From Prochlorococcaceae cyanobacterium jk18x22bins.40 (GTDB taxonomy: Bacteria; Cyanobacteriota; Cyanobacteriia; PCC-6307; Cyanobiaceae): a DNA stretch of 64,000 nt. Within the stretch, counting starts at the first letter, position 1. Every line of letters begins with the position of its first letter. The position numbers and the translations under genes are program-made. Below the pieces are notes generated by a model, which did not search any database, had not been told where the DNA came from, and saw only the letters and a list, made by a program, of their open reading frames with translations. This document shows, piece after piece, positions 29,519-38,839 of this stretch. The DNA is taken from positions 62,001-126,000 of the forward strand of contig JAJDVL010000023.1 in assembly GCA_022826155.1 (NCBI GenBank). Reading direction: 5' to 3'.

Positions 29519-30640
29519 CTACCACGTGTTGGCCGCTGGTGAGGCTGAATCCCAGGGGGTGAAACGCTCTGCAAACGTTCCCTCCATAATGGCCTGGCCC
29601 ATGGCGTTGCAGAAGCGTTGCAGGTGGGTGAGGTTGTGGAGGCTCAGCAGGCTGGCGGCCAGCAACTCTCGGCTGTGGATCAAGTGGTGGAGGTAGGCGC
29701 GGGAGTGGCGGCGGCAGGTCCAGCAGGGGCAACTGTCATCCAGAGGGCGGTGGTCGTTGCGGAAGCAGGCGCGTTTCAACGACCAGGTGTCGCCTTGCAC
29801 CAGGGCAGTGCCATGGCGGCCCAGGCGCGTGGGCAAAACGCAGTCGAATAGATCCACCCCCTGGGCCACGGCCTGGGCCATCTCCGCCAGAGAGCCCACA
29901 CCCATGAGATAGCGGGGTTTGTGCTCGGGCAGCAGGGGGGACACCAGCTTCACCACTTGGTGGATGTCGGCCGTGGATTCTCCCACGCTGACCCCGCCAA
30001 TGGCGAAGCCGGGCAGGTCTTGGCTGCAGACAGTGGCCGCCGACCAGCGGCGCAGATCCCCATGGCATCCCCCCTGAACAATGCCGAACAGGGCCTGGTC
30101 CCGGTTGTTGTGGGCAGCGATGCAGCGCTCCAGCCAACGGTGGGTGCGGTCCGTGGCGGTCTCCACCTCCTGGCGACTGGCCTGGGCCGCGGGACAGTGA
30201 TCAAAGGCCATGACCACGTCGGCCCCGAGGCGGTTCTGGATGGCCATGCTGCGCTCCGGTGTCATCTGGATGGTGCGGCCATCCCGAGGGGAGCGGAAGG
30301 TGACACCATGGTCCTCCACCCGGTTGCAGCCTGCCAGGCTGAACACCTGATAGCCACCTGAATCCGTCAGGATCGGTCCGTCCCAGGCCATGAAACGGTG
30401 CAGACCTCCTGCTGCGGCAACGCAGTCTTCACCAGGCTGCAGATGGAGGTGGTAGGCGTTGGCCAAGACCATCTGCGCCTGGGTCCGGCCCAGTTGTTCC
30501 GTGGTCAGACCCTTCACGGTGGCCCTGGTGCCCACCGGCATGAAGCGGGGCGTATCCACCGGGCCGTGGGGTGTTTGCAGACGACCCAGGCGCGCTTGCG
30601 TCACGGGGCAACGGTGGCGAATCGCAAAACCAAAACCCAT
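29519..30640 (-). CDS. tgt: tRNA-guanine transglycosylase (queuine tRNA-ribosyltransferase)
   Basis: 373 residues. Substrate-binding [10 protein letters not shown] (about 91-100), catalytic region [10 protein letters not shown] and [11 protein letters not shown] (nucleophile Asp in FDCVLPT near 265). Zinc ligands are in [17 protein letters not shown] (about 304-320). It exchanges guanine-34 for preQ1 in GUN tRNAs. The frame is open 46 codons further upstream, but homology starts at the ATG at 30640. Divergent from cobS. Confidence 0.95.
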   Translation of the reverse strand: MGFGFAIRHRCPVTQARLGRLQTPHGPVDTPRFMPVGTRATVKGLTTEQLGRTQAQMVLANAYHLHLQPGEDCVAAAGGLHRFMAWDGPILTDSGGYQVFSLAGCNRVEDHGVTFRSPRDGRTIQMTPERSMAIQNRLGADVVMAFDHCPAAQASRQEVETATDRTHRWLERCIAAHNNRDQALFGIVQGGCHGDLRRWSAATVCSQDLPGFAIGGVSVGESTADIHQVVKLVSPLLPEHKPRYLMGVGSLAEMAQAVAQGVDLFDCVLPTRLGRHGTALVQGDTWSLKRACFRNDHRPLDDSCPCWTCRRHSRAYLHHLIHSRELLAASLLSLHNLTHLQRFCNAMGQAIMEGTFAERFTPWDSASPAANTW

Positions 30641-30684
30641 GGACCCCACCCTAGGCTGGTGGGGAGAGCCGGCCCCGTCAGCCC

Positions 30685-31449
30685 GTGCCTGATCCGTCCC
30701 CTGGCCAATGGTGGAACGACTTGGCGGGAAGCTGGATGTTTTATTCCCGCCTCCCCACTCTGCCGCTGGTGCGGCCACGCTTTGGGCGCATTGCCCGCTT
30801 CGCCCCGCTGGTCGGTGCAGCCATCGCCCTGATCCAGGGCCTGCTCTGGCAGTTGGTGGAGCCGTTGCACCTGCCGATCACCAGCGGCGTCACCCTGGTG
30901 ATGGTCACGGAGATGGGCCTCACGGGGGGCCTGCATCTGGATGGCGTCATGGATACGGCCGACGGCCTCAGTGCCGGCCCCGCACGACTCAAAGCCATGG
31001 CCGACAGCCGGGTGGGGGCCATGGGGGTGACGGCCATGGCGGCGCTGTTGCTGTTACGGTTTGGGGGATGGCTCTGGCTGGCAGAGGCAGAGGCCCCCAT
31101 GGTGGCCGTCCTGCTGGCAGTAGCTGTGTGGGCCCGCACGGCGCCTCTGCTGGCGCTGGCCTGGGGGCCGCCCTTACGCATGGAAGGCAGCGGCGCCCAC
31201 CACGCTGCCCAACAACAGGTCCTGACTTGGGAGTTACTTCCCGCCAGCCTGCTCGTGGGGGGCCTCAGCCTTGGCTTTGGCCCCTGGATCCTTCTGGGGA
31301 GCGTGGCCATCGTCATAGTGACACTGCTCTTGGGCCGTCTGTTGGGGGGCCAGAGCGGCGACAGCCTGGGGGCCGTGCTGGAGTGGAGCGCCACCGCCTG
31401 CCTCTGGCTCTACGGCCTGGTTCTGGTTGCTGTTGCCGGGGTTGCCTGA
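30685..31449 (+). CDS. cobS: Adenosylcobinamide-GDP ribazoletransferase (cobalamin synthase)
   Basis: 254 residues, membrane protein with about six hydrophobic segments. The metal/phosphate motif [12 protein letters not shown] near residue 87 and the opening [11 protein letters not shown] are the CobS/CobV signature. It joins adenosylcobinamide-GDP with alpha-ribazole, the last pathway step of B12-type cofactor. Start is GTG 30685. Its end overlaps the convergent histidine kinase gene by 40 nt. Confidence 0.93.
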   Translation: MPDPSPGQWWNDLAGSWMFYSRLPTLPLVRPRFGRIARFAPLVGAAIALIQGLLWQLVEPLHLPITSGVTLVMVTEMGLTGGLHLDGVMDTADGLSAGPARLKAMADSRVGAMGVTAMAALLLLRFGGWLWLAEAEAPMVAVLLAVAVWARTAPLLALAWGPPLRMEGSGAHHAAQQQVLTWELLPASLLVGGLSLGFGPWILLGSVAIVIVTLLLGRLLGGQSGDSLGAVLEWSATACLWLYGLVLVAVAGVA

Positions 31450-32576
31450 GGGGAAATCGGCAGGGCGAGCAGGAAGCCGTTGCCTTCGGGTGTGGCCTCG
31501 GAGCACAACAGCCTCGGTTGGGTGGTCAGCGTCAAGGCGCCCCCCAGGCTCCGGGCCAGTTGGCGACCCAGACTGAGGCCGTAGCCTGTGCCCTGGTGGC
31601 CAGTGCTGGTGGTGCCCCGTTGGCCCTGGCAGAAAATCCGCTCCCGCTCCGGCTCGGGAACGGGGGGGCCGCCATCCCACAACAGCAACTGCACCGCATC
31701 GGCACTGGTGGACCAGCAAAACCCGATGGGCGCCCGGGGCGGGGCATAGCGGAGGGCGTTTTCAATGAGATTGGCAAGGATTTCCGCTACGGCGTCCACG
31801 TCCCCTGTCCACTGGGGAAGGTCCTGGGGTTGATACCAAGGGCGTCCCGATGCTTCACAACTGGCCTGGGCGCGGCGCAGCAGGGGGGGGAGGCGCTCCT
31901 GCAGCCGACCGTCCGCCCGACTGGAGCGAAAGGGCGGCAGCAGGCGAGGCTGCTCCAGTTCCGTGCTCAGGCGCTGGCGGGGCAATTGTTCCAGCACTTT
32001 GAGATAACGCTCCAACTGCTTGCCCTCGTCCAGAAGACTGGTCACCAAGTGTTGATGATCGGAATCCTGATCCAGCCGCCGGCGCAGAAGCTGGGCAATG
32101 GTGCGCAGCGCCGCCAGGGGATTGCGCATTTGGTGGATCAGTGCCGCCAACTGGTGTTCCTGCTCGGCCTGCTGTTTCCGGAAGTGCTCCAGGTCCAACA
32201 CCATGTTTTCACAGCGCAGATCCAGGGTCCGGGCTGTGGCCAAGGCCGTGGCCAAGTGGCTGAGTCGTTGGGAGAGGGAGTCCGGCCAGGGCAAGACCGT
32301 GACTTCCACCAACAGCGCCCCCAGCAGATGGTGGCCGTTGCGCAAGGGTAGCCAACGGCGTCCTTGTTCCGGAACCTGGAGAGCGGGGTCGCTCAGGAGT
32401 TCTGGTAGACGCTGCAGACCCGCGGGCCAGCAGGCCACGGTTTCCAGGTGCAGCAGGCCCGAGGCGTCGCTGAGGGCCATGTACACCGCCAGGCAACGCA
32501 ACTCACCGCCACTGGCAAAGGACTCCAGCAAATGCTGGGCCAGGGACCGGTAATCAGCAGAAACGCCAAGGGCCAC
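31410..32576 (-). CDS. Soluble sensor histidine kinase
   Basis: 388 residues without membrane segments. Residues 1-130 look like a GAF-type sensor (ESFASGGELRCLAVYMALSD). The H-box is LAALIHQMRNPLAALRT (phosphorylated His near 148), the N-box NLIENALRYAPPRAPIG near 272 and the G-box GTGYGLSLGRQLARSLGG near 340. Start is GTG 32576. No response regulator is adjacent. A cytoplasmic GAF kinase next to cobS recurs in marine Synechococcus; its signal is unknown. Confidence 0.88.
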   Translation of the reverse strand: MALGVSADYRSLAQHLLESFASGGELRCLAVYMALSDASGLLHLETVACWPAGLQRLPELLSDPALQVPEQGRRWLPLRNGHHLLGALLVEVTVLPWPDSLSQRLSHLATALATARTLDLRCENMVLDLEHFRKQQAEQEHQLAALIHQMRNPLAALRTIAQLLRRRLDQDSDHQHLVTSLLDEGKQLERYLKVLEQLPRQRLSTELEQPRLLPPFRSSRADGRLQERLPPLLRRAQASCEASGRPWYQPQDLPQWTGDVDAVAEILANLIENALRYAPPRAPIGFCWSTSADAVQLLLWDGGPPVPEPERERIFCQGQRGTTSTGHQGTGYGLSLGRQLARSLGGALTLTTQPRLLCSEATPEGNGFLLALPISPQATPATATRTRP

Positions 32577-32701
32577 CAGGAGTTATGCAGAGAATTTCCG
32601 TGCAGGCTAAAGGGAAAATCCTTGCTGAAACAACAAAGATGGCTTAGCATACAGGGTGTTGTTCATTGGTGAAGGAATCCCCAAGTTCCGGCCATTTTTC
32701 T

Positions 32702-33070
32702 ATGTCGAAAAAAAGAAAGCGGGTCAGCCGCCGCCGCCTGGCTGGCCAGAGGGTTCTCTCTTACGTGCCTTCGTTCCATCTGGAGACCGGGGAGCTTAAG
32801 CCTGTTACGGCAGCCCGCCACTACATTGCCAGGCAAGAGCTCAAGCCTCCTGCTCTTATCAATGTGCGCCGCAACGAGCATACAACAGATCGTTTCTTCC
32901 TTGCCGAGAAGGGGGTGTTCAGTGCCCATTACGCTGCGGAAAACCATTTCCTTTTTCCTTCCCTGAAAACAATTGTGGACAGCGTTGGCGAAGACACTAT
33001 TTACGCCGGTCTTGAGAACACCTCCGATGACTGGGATGAAATGGAAGACTACGACTACGCTTTTGTCTAG
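32702..33070 (+). CDS. Conserved picocyanobacterial hypothetical protein
   Basis: 122 residues. A very basic N-terminus (MSKKRKRVSRRRLAGQRVL) precedes a compact middle (VPSFHLETGELKPVTAARHYI, NVRRNEHTTDRFFLAEKGVF) and an acidic end (DDWDEMEDYDY). The charge polarity suggests nucleic-acid or ribosome association, but that is inference. I recognise the type from marine Synechococcus/Prochlorococcus without a name. A GTG at 32666 would extend it by 12 residues. Confidence 0.7.
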   Translation: MSKKRKRVSRRRLAGQRVLSYVPSFHLETGELKPVTAARHYIARQELKPPALINVRRNEHTTDRFFLAEKGVFSAHYAAENHFLFPSLKTIVDSVGEDTIYAGLENTSDDWDEMEDYDYAFV

Positions 33071-33080
33071 GGCCTTTATC

Positions 33081-33704
33081 TTAGGGGCACTCCACACCGA
33101 AGCATCGCACAAGAAACTGACGAATGGGTGTCAGGGCTTCGGGCGGAATGGCGTGTTCACCCGGGAAGCTTTGCAGCGTAATCTCGCACCCCTGCGCCTC
33201 CAGCACTGCCTGCAACTGAAAACTGGCTTGCAGGGGAACTACCGGGTCGTTCTGGCCATGGATCAGTAGCACTGGCACCTGGAGACCCTGGAGCCGGCTC
33301 TGGCCATGGCCATGGGGATACCCACTGCACGCCACCACCCCCGCCAGGGGCTTATGGACAGCCGCTTCCAAGGCCATGGCGGCCCCCTGGGAAAACCCCA
33401 GCAAGGCGGTCCGTGACCATGGGTGCTCCTGCCCCAGACGGAGCAGATGATGGTTGATGGCAGCCAGAGCGTTGGGCACCCCGGGCCAGCCCTGTGCTTG
33501 TGCCGCCTCGCTCAAGGGATACCACTGCCGCCCGCCCGGCACATGGGGGTGAGGCTCCGGAGCCTGCAAGGCCACCACGTCCCCCAGATCCTCCATGAGA
33601 TACATGCCAAGGGGAATCAGGTCCTGGCTGTTGGCGCCCCAGCCATGGAGGAGGACCAATCGACCAACCCCAGGCTCGCCCCGTCGCAACATCTTCTCAG
33701 TCAC
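33081..33704 (-). CDS. Alpha/beta-hydrolase, phospholipase/carboxylesterase family
   Basis: 207 residues. LVLLHGWGANSQDLIPLG gives the oxyanion strand, GFSQGAAMALEAA near residue 103 the nucleophile Ser, HGQNDPVVP near 150 the Asp, and GEHAIPPEAL near 185 the His. The full triad is present. Family members hydrolyse carboxyl or thioesters; substrate unknown. Start is GTG 33704, or ATG 33692. It converges on the preceding small gene (gap 10 nt). Confidence 0.85.
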   Translation of the reverse strand: MTEKMLRRGEPGVGRLVLLHGWGANSQDLIPLGMYLMEDLGDVVALQAPEPHPHVPGGRQWYPLSEAAQAQGWPGVPNALAAINHHLLRLGQEHPWSRTALLGFSQGAAMALEAAVHKPLAGVVACSGYPHGHGQSRLQGLQVPVLLIHGQNDPVVPLQASFQLQAVLEAQGCEITLQSFPGEHAIPPEALTPIRQFLVRCFGVECP

Positions 33705-33759
33705 GGCCCACTGGCTTGTTCCAGATCTTCTCTAGCATGGGCCTTGTCCGAATGTGCCC

Positions 33760-35292
33760 ATGGCTCCCACTGCACTGCTCAGCGTCTCCGACAAAACCGG
33801 CTTGGCGGATTTGGCCACAACCTTGCAGCAGCGCCATGGTTTCCGGTTGATCTGCAGTGGGAGAACGGCCCGGCTCTTGCGGGAAAACGCGGGCTTGGTG
33901 GTCACCACCGTGGCGGATTACACCGGCGCTCCCGAACTGCTCAACGGTCGCGTCAAAACGCTGCACCCCCGCATCCACGGCGGTATACTGGCAGAACGCC
34001 ATAAGCCGGAACACCGGGAGGATCTGCAACGCCAGGGCATCCCTCCCATTGATCTGGTGGTGGTCAACCTCTACCCCTTTGAAGCCACGGTGGCGGATGC
34101 CACGGTGACCTGGGAACAGGCCGTTGAGGTGATTGATATTGGCGGCCCGGCCATGCTCAGGGCCGCCGCCAAAAACCATGCCCACGTCAGCGTACTGACG
34201 GCTCCCAGCCAATATGCGCCGTTCCTGGAGACTTTGGCCGCCGGTGGCCCTGATCTTCAGCAGCGGCGCCGTCTGGCCTTGGCCGCCTTTCGGCACTCTT
34301 CCCGCTATGACGCTGCCATCAGCCAGTGGTTTGGCGCCCAACTGGAGGATCCGGAGCCGTTGCAGTTGACGCTGCCTCAGCGCCAGCGCTTGCGCTACGG
34401 AGAAAACCCTCACCAGAGCGCCCTCTGGTACGGAGACTCCCAGACCGGTTGGGGCGCGGCGCGGCAACTCCAGGGCAAACAACTGAGCTTTAACAACCTG
34501 CTGGACCTGGACGCTGCCCTCGCCAGTGTGCAGGAATTTCCGCCGGAGCAGGCGGCCGCTGTGGTGGTGAAGCACACCAATCCCTGTGGCGTGGCCACTG
34601 GAGTTGATCCGGCCACGGCGCTGCAGCGGGCCTTGGCGGCGGATGCGGTGTCTGCCTTTGGCAGCGTTGTGGCCGTGAACCAGCCCCTGAATGCCGCCGC
34701 CGCCGCTCAGTTGGCCTCCATCTTTGTGGAGTGCGTGGTGGCTCCTGGGGTCTCGGCGGAGGCGCTGGCGTGTCTGGCCCGGAAGCCGAATCTGCGTGTT
34801 CTCGTCCTGGACCAGGCGGCAGTGGCTGGCGCGTCCGGGCAACAACTGCGCACCATCCTGGGGGGTGTTCTGGCGCAGCAGCGGGATCAGCAGCCTGTGG
34901 ACCGTTCCACCTGGCAGGTGGTCAGCACGGCGCAACCCGATGCCACGCTCCTGGCGGAGTTGGACTTTGCCTGGCGGGTGGCGCGTCATGTGCGCTCCAA
35001 CGCCATTGTGGTGTCCAAAGACCAGCAGACCCTCGGCATTGGCGCGGGGCAGATGAACCGCGTTGGCGCAGCGGAGTTGGCCCTGGCGGCTGCCGGAGAG
35101 CGCGCCCACGGCGCCGTCCTGGCCAGTGACGGCTTTTTGCCCTTCCCTGATACGGTGCATTTGGCGGCCGGCGCCGGCATCCGCGCCCTGATTCAGCCCG
35201 GCGGCAGCAAGCGGGACGAGGAGTCCATTACGGCTTGTAATGCCCGGAATTTGGTGATGATCTGCAGCGGTCGCCGCCACTTTCTCCATTAG
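33760..35292 (+). CDS. purH: Bifunctional AICAR transformylase / IMP cyclohydrolase
   Basis: 510 residues. IMP cyclohydrolase domain at about 1-190 (ALLSVSDKTGLADLATTL, then VKTLHPRIHGGILA). AICAR transformylase domain from about 200 (LRYGENPHQSALWYG; VVVKHTNPCGVATG; SNAIVVSKDQQTLGIGAGQMNRV near 415). It carries out the last two steps of IMP synthesis. ATG 33760 chosen over GTG 33754. The stop is followed by a perfect 14-nt palindrome GTGCCTTAAGGCAC at 35297-35310. Confidence 0.96.
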   Translation: MAPTALLSVSDKTGLADLATTLQQRHGFRLICSGRTARLLRENAGLVVTTVADYTGAPELLNGRVKTLHPRIHGGILAERHKPEHREDLQRQGIPPIDLVVVNLYPFEATVADATVTWEQAVEVIDIGGPAMLRAAAKNHAHVSVLTAPSQYAPFLETLAAGGPDLQQRRRLALAAFRHSSRYDAAISQWFGAQLEDPEPLQLTLPQRQRLRYGENPHQSALWYGDSQTGWGAARQLQGKQLSFNNLLDLDAALASVQEFPPEQAAAVVVKHTNPCGVATGVDPATALQRALAADAVSAFGSVVAVNQPLNAAAAAQLASIFVECVVAPGVSAEALACLARKPNLRVLVLDQAAVAGASGQQLRTILGGVLAQQRDQQPVDRSTWQVVSTAQPDATLLAELDFAWRVARHVRSNAIVVSKDQQTLGIGAGQMNRVGAAELALAAAGERAHGAVLASDGFLPFPDTVHLAAGAGIRALIQPGGSKRDEESITACNARNLVMICSGRRHFLH

Positions 35293-35365
35293 CGGCGTGC
35301 CTTAAGGCACACGTCAAGCAGTAAGTTCTTAAACTGAACCAGCAGACCATGCCCCTGACGCCGCC

Positions 35366-35827
35366 ATGCCGGAGACCGTTGGCTTCAGCTTCAACTTCAT
35401 TCACCCCTTGATGATGTGGTCACTGCTGGCCTTGAGTGGCTATGCCCTGTTCCTGGGAATCCGGAGCAAGAAGCTGCGCACCACCAAGGATGCCGAGTTG
35501 CGCAAACAACTGGCCAAGAACAAGGTGGGTCAGCGTCATTTCCTCGTTGGATCCCTTGTTCTGGCATTGATGGTGCTGGGCACCTTCCTCGGTATGGGGG
35601 TGACCTACCTCAATAACGGCAAACTGTTTGTGGGTCCCCATCTGCTGGTGGGCGCCGCCATGGCCTGCATGATTGCCCTGGCCGCGTCCTTTGCGCCCCT
35701 GATGCAGCGGGGCAACGTGATGGCCAGGAAAGCCCATGTAGGGCTGAATATGGGCGTCATGACCCTCTTCCTCTGGCAAGCCTTGACGGGCATGGAGATC
35801 GTCAACAGGATTTGGGTGAATCGCTGA
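35366..35827 (+). CDS. DUF4079 membrane protein
   Basis: 153 residues with four predicted helices. The opening FIHPLMMWSLLALSGYALFLGI, RSKKLR and the glycine-rich GPHLLVGAAMACMIALAASF region fit the cyanobacterial/chloroplast DUF4079 family, distantly cytochrome b561-like; His residues near 14, 58, 93 and 124 could be heme ligands. Role unknown. It ends 3 nt from the convergent ispH. Confidence 0.8.
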   Translation: MPETVGFSFNFIHPLMMWSLLALSGYALFLGIRSKKLRTTKDAELRKQLAKNKVGQRHFLVGSLVLALMVLGTFLGMGVTYLNNGKLFVGPHLLVGAAMACMIALAASFAPLMQRGNVMARKAHVGLNMGVMTLFLWQALTGMEIVNRIWVNR

Positions 35828-35830
35828 GGC

Positions 35831-37060
35831 TCAGAATCCCTCGCTGGGGAAGCCGTCATTGGCAATCTCGAACAGAGCGCGAATGGTTTCCCCCACAACC
35901 CGGTCAGGGGTGGAGGCGCCCGAGGTGACTCCCACGGTGACGTTCCCTTCAGGCAGAAAGGGGGAGAGGCGCTCCAGATTTTGACCCAGCGGCTTGTGTT
36001 CGATGGCGTTGCCCGGACCAATGCGCTCGGGAGCGTCGATGTGGAGGGAGAGAATGCCCCGCTCCATGGCGATTTCCTGCAGATGGGTGGTATTGGAGGA
36101 GTTGTAGCCGCCGATAACAACCATCAGATCCAGCTTTTCCTCCACCAGGGAAAACATGGCGTCTTGACGCTCCTGGGTTGCGTCACAGATCGTGTTAAAG
36201 GCTAAAAAGTGTTCCTTGAGGGACATGGGACCGTAGCGACGCAACAGGGCCTGCTCAAACAGTCGACCAATGGCTTCTGTTTCGGTCTTCAGCATGGTGG
36301 TTTGATTGGCCACCCCCAACCGGACCAGATCCCTGTCCGGGTCAAACCCAGGGGAACAGGCATGTTTGAAGCGCTCCAGAAAGGCCTGGCGATCCCCGCC
36401 GGAGAGAATGTAGTCACACACCACACGGGCTTCCTCCAAATTCAACACCACCAGGTAGGTGCCGGCAAAGGAGCTGGTAGCCAGGGTTTCTTCATGCTTC
36501 ACCTTGCCATGGATGATGGAGGTGAAGTGTTTCTTCTTGTGGCGCTCCACGGCGCTCCACACTTTGGACACCCAGGGACAGGTGGTGTCCACAATGGTGC
36601 ATTGGCGCTGGTTGAGGAGCTGCATCTCGTCCACCGTGGCGCCAAAAGCGGGCAGAATCACCACGTCCCCCTGCTCCACCGCTGAAAAGTCCTTGCACCC
36701 CTCCATGATCGGGACGAACAACACCCCCATCTGGCGCAGATGGCGGTTAACCGAGGGATTATGAATAATTTCGTTGGTGATCCAGATGCGCTCTTTGGGG
36801 AAATGGCGCCGGGTCTCGTAGGCCATGGCCACGGCTCGCTCCACCCCCCAGCAGAAACCAAATGCCTCAGCCAGGTGAATGGTGAGACGACCCTGGGTGA
36901 GCTTGTCGTTGTTGGCGCGAATCTGCTGGATCAGGTCGCACTGATAGGCATTTTCCAGGGTGCTGGCCACCTCGTTGGCTCGGCCAAAGCCACGCCGGTT
37001 GTAGTTGTCGGAGTGGTGGAGCGTGCGGCGGAACGCCTGGGTATCAATGGTTTCAGCCAC
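35831..37060 (-). CDS. ispH: 4-hydroxy-3-methylbut-2-enyl diphosphate reductase
   Basis: 409 residues, the long cyanobacterial/plant form. The Fe-S cluster Cys are in [17 protein letters not shown] (about 68-84), [12 protein letters not shown] near 160 and [15 protein letters not shown] near 300. HGKVKHEET and the [10 protein letters not shown] end are conserved. It makes IPP and DMAPP in the MEP pathway using reduced ferredoxin. No ATG is present at the homologous start; GTG 37060 gives (M)[15 protein letters not shown], which fits best. TTG 37102 is the alternative, but it lies next to the amt terminator. Confidence 0.95.
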   Translation of the reverse strand: MAETIDTQAFRRTLHHSDNYNRRGFGRANEVASTLENAYQCDLIQQIRANNDKLTQGRLTIHLAEAFGFCWGVERAVAMAYETRRHFPKERIWITNEIIHNPSVNRHLRQMGVLFVPIMEGCKDFSAVEQGDVVILPAFGATVDEMQLLNQRQCTIVDTTCPWVSKVWSAVERHKKKHFTSIIHGKVKHEETLATSSFAGTYLVVLNLEEARVVCDYILSGGDRQAFLERFKHACSPGFDPDRDLVRLGVANQTTMLKTETEAIGRLFEQALLRRYGPMSLKEHFLAFNTICDATQERQDAMFSLVEEKLDLMVVIGGYNSSNTTHLQEIAMERGILSLHIDAPERIGPGNAIEHKPLGQNLERLSPFLPEGNVTVGVTSGASTPDRVVGETIRALFEIANDGFPSEGF

Positions 37061-37104
37061 AGCAGCGCAAGGGGATGGGTGAGCAGTGTATGGGTAGAGC
37101 AATA

Positions 37105-37141
37105 CAAAAGGCTCTGGACCAGGATAGTCCAGAGCCTTTTG
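37105..37141 (-). terminator. Strong rho-independent terminator of amt
   Basis: A 15-bp perfect stem, CAAAAGGCTCTGGAC (37105-37119) against GTCCAGAGCCTTTTG (37127-37141), with a 7-nt loop. On the minus strand the right side ends in TTTTG. It is 97 nt past the amt stop and ahead of ispH, so it separates the two transcription units. Confidence 0.88.
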
Positions 37142-37237
37142 ATGGGAGGTTGACCAACGGACGCTGGAGCAGCAATTTAATGCCGAGCCGGAGCCGAACG
37201 CAAAAAACCAGGTTCAAGCCGGTCAGTTCAAACCGCT

Positions 37238-38716
37238 TTAGCTGTTGCTGGATGCGAACTCCGGGTAGGCCTCCATGCCGTGCTCGCCAATGTCCAGACC
37301 GGTGAGCTCCTCTTCTTCGGTCACCCGAATGCCGCCGAAGATGGCGCCAATCACTTTCCAGGCGATAAAGCAGGTTACCACGGTCCAGATGCCATAGGCC
37401 AGCACACCCACGATCTGGTGACCCAGTTGGGCAACACCACCGCCATTGAGGAGGCCAATACCGGCGGCTCCGGCATCCATGCCTTCCACGCCCCAGAGGC
37501 CAATCACCAGGGTGCCCCAGATACCACAGGTGCCGTGAACCGAGAAGGCACCGACGGGGTCGTCAATGCCCATGCCGTCCAGAATGCCGACGGAGACCAC
37601 CACGATGAGGCCGCCGATAAAGCCAGCCACCCACGAACCCACTAGGGTCATGTTGCCGCAACCGGCGGTGATGCTCACCAGACCCGCCAGGATGCCGTTG
37701 ATAATCATGGTCAGGTCCGGCTTGCCGGAGGTGATCTTGGAGAGCAGGGCCGCGCCAATGCCGCCGCCAGCAGCCGCCAGGGTGGTGGTTACCGCTACAA
37801 AGGGCACATACTGGTCCATGGCCAGTTGGGAGCCGGGGTTAAAGCCGTACCAGCCGATCCAGAGCACCAGGCAGCCCAGGGTGGCGATCCCCATGTTGTG
37901 GCCAGGCATGGCCTGGGCTTGACCATTGACAAACTTGCCGATCCTGGGACCCAGGAGGGCAGCGCCAACAACACCGGCCCAGGCGCCCACGGAGTGAACG
38001 ATTGAGGAACCGGCAAAATCAATAAAGCCCATCTCGGAGAGCCAGCCTCCGTTCCACTGCCAGCTTCCGGAGATGGGGTAAATGATTCCGGTGAGCACCA
38101 GAGAGAAGATCACGAACTCGCCAAACTTGATGCGCTCCGCCACCAGCCCGGAGACGATGGTGGCAGCCGTACCGGCGAAGGCGGCCTGGAAGAGGAAGTC
38201 CACCGTAGGCACCAGCCCTGCCTCGGCAATGGTCTCCGGTGAGACGTAGGGATCAAAAAAGAACTGGTTCCAGTAGAGCCATCCACCGGCCACGGGATCC
38301 CCATACATGATGGAGTAGCCCATAAACCAGTAGGCGCTCACGGCCAGGGCGAACACGAAAAGGTTCTTCGCCAGAATGTTGACGGCATTCTTCTGCCGAC
38401 ACATTCCCGCCTCCACCATGGCGAAGCCCGCATTCATGAAGATGACGAGAATGGTGGCGATCAGCAACCAGAGGTTGTTGGCCAGGAAGGCAGCGCTGAT
38501 TTCCGGCTCAGCGACCTCCATTGTTTCCTGGGCCTTGGCAGCAAGATTGAACAAGCCCAAGCCCATCAGGCCCAAGGGCACACAGGCCAACCAGGCCAGA
38601 CGGTTGAGAGAACCCTTCGTGATGAACTCAGTTAGCTGAGCGACACCGTTGTACAGGCTCTTCTGTGCCAACTGCTGGGCCGCAGTCACTCGCGGTCGAT
38701 GCATTGCAAGCGTCAT
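37238..38716 (-). CDS. amt1: Ammonium transporter (Amt family)
   Basis: 492 residues. A basic N-terminus and a first hydrophobic segment ending AAKAQE (about 42-63), which may be a signal peptide, precede eleven transmembrane helices. Amt signatures FMNAGFAMVEAGMCRQKN, DFAGSSIVHSVGAWAG and the paired pore His (HNMGIATLG; SVHGTCGIWGT) are present. It takes up NH3/NH4+ under nitrogen limitation. The upstream region carries an NtcA box at canonical distance from a -10-like element. Confidence 0.95.
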   Translation of the reverse strand: MTLAMHRPRVTAAQQLAQKSLYNGVAQLTEFITKGSLNRLAWLACVPLGLMGLGLFNLAAKAQETMEVAEPEISAAFLANNLWLLIATILVIFMNAGFAMVEAGMCRQKNAVNILAKNLFVFALAVSAYWFMGYSIMYGDPVAGGWLYWNQFFFDPYVSPETIAEAGLVPTVDFLFQAAFAGTAATIVSGLVAERIKFGEFVIFSLVLTGIIYPISGSWQWNGGWLSEMGFIDFAGSSIVHSVGAWAGVVGAALLGPRIGKFVNGQAQAMPGHNMGIATLGCLVLWIGWYGFNPGSQLAMDQYVPFVAVTTTLAAAGGGIGAALLSKITSGKPDLTMIINGILAGLVSITAGCGNMTLVGSWVAGFIGGLIVVVSVGILDGMGIDDPVGAFSVHGTCGIWGTLVIGLWGVEGMDAGAAGIGLLNGGGVAQLGHQIVGVLAYGIWTVVTCFIAWKVIGAIFGGIRVTEEEELTGLDIGEHGMEAYPEFASSNS

Positions 38717-38779
38717 ACTAAAGAAAAAAGCACGTGCAAAGAGAAGAGGCGTCGGCGAATGTCGCCAACTCTATTCGCC

Positions 38780-38839
38780 ACATTGCAAGCCCATAGGAAG
38801 AAGTTTTGTAGCCGCTGTTACAAAATTTCTTCCTATGGG
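38780..38839 (-). promoter_or_regulatory. NtcA-type amt promoter embedded in a 21-bp inverted repeat
   Basis: GTA (38808-38810), eight bases, TAC (38819-38821) is the NtcA core GTA-N8-TAC. On the minus strand a CAATGT at 38785-38780 lies 22 nt downstream, the spacing of an NtcA-activated promoter lacking a -35 box. The core sits at the centre of a long inverted repeat: arm 38790-38810 and arm 38819-38839 match at 20 of 21 positions, with the eight spacer bases as loop. The right arm overlaps the sfsA stop codon, so the RNA hairpin may also end sfsA transcripts. Confidence 0.8.

Noticed and set aside
30708-32351. 547-codon plus-strand frame across cobS and the histidine kinase
   Set aside because: Runs through two well-supported genes in other frames; Arg/Gly/His-rich nonsense.
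33697-35289. 530-codon minus-strand frame opposite purH
   Set aside because: It mirrors purH exactly, has Gln/Arg/His/Gly-rich composition without domains, and is a GC-codon artefact.
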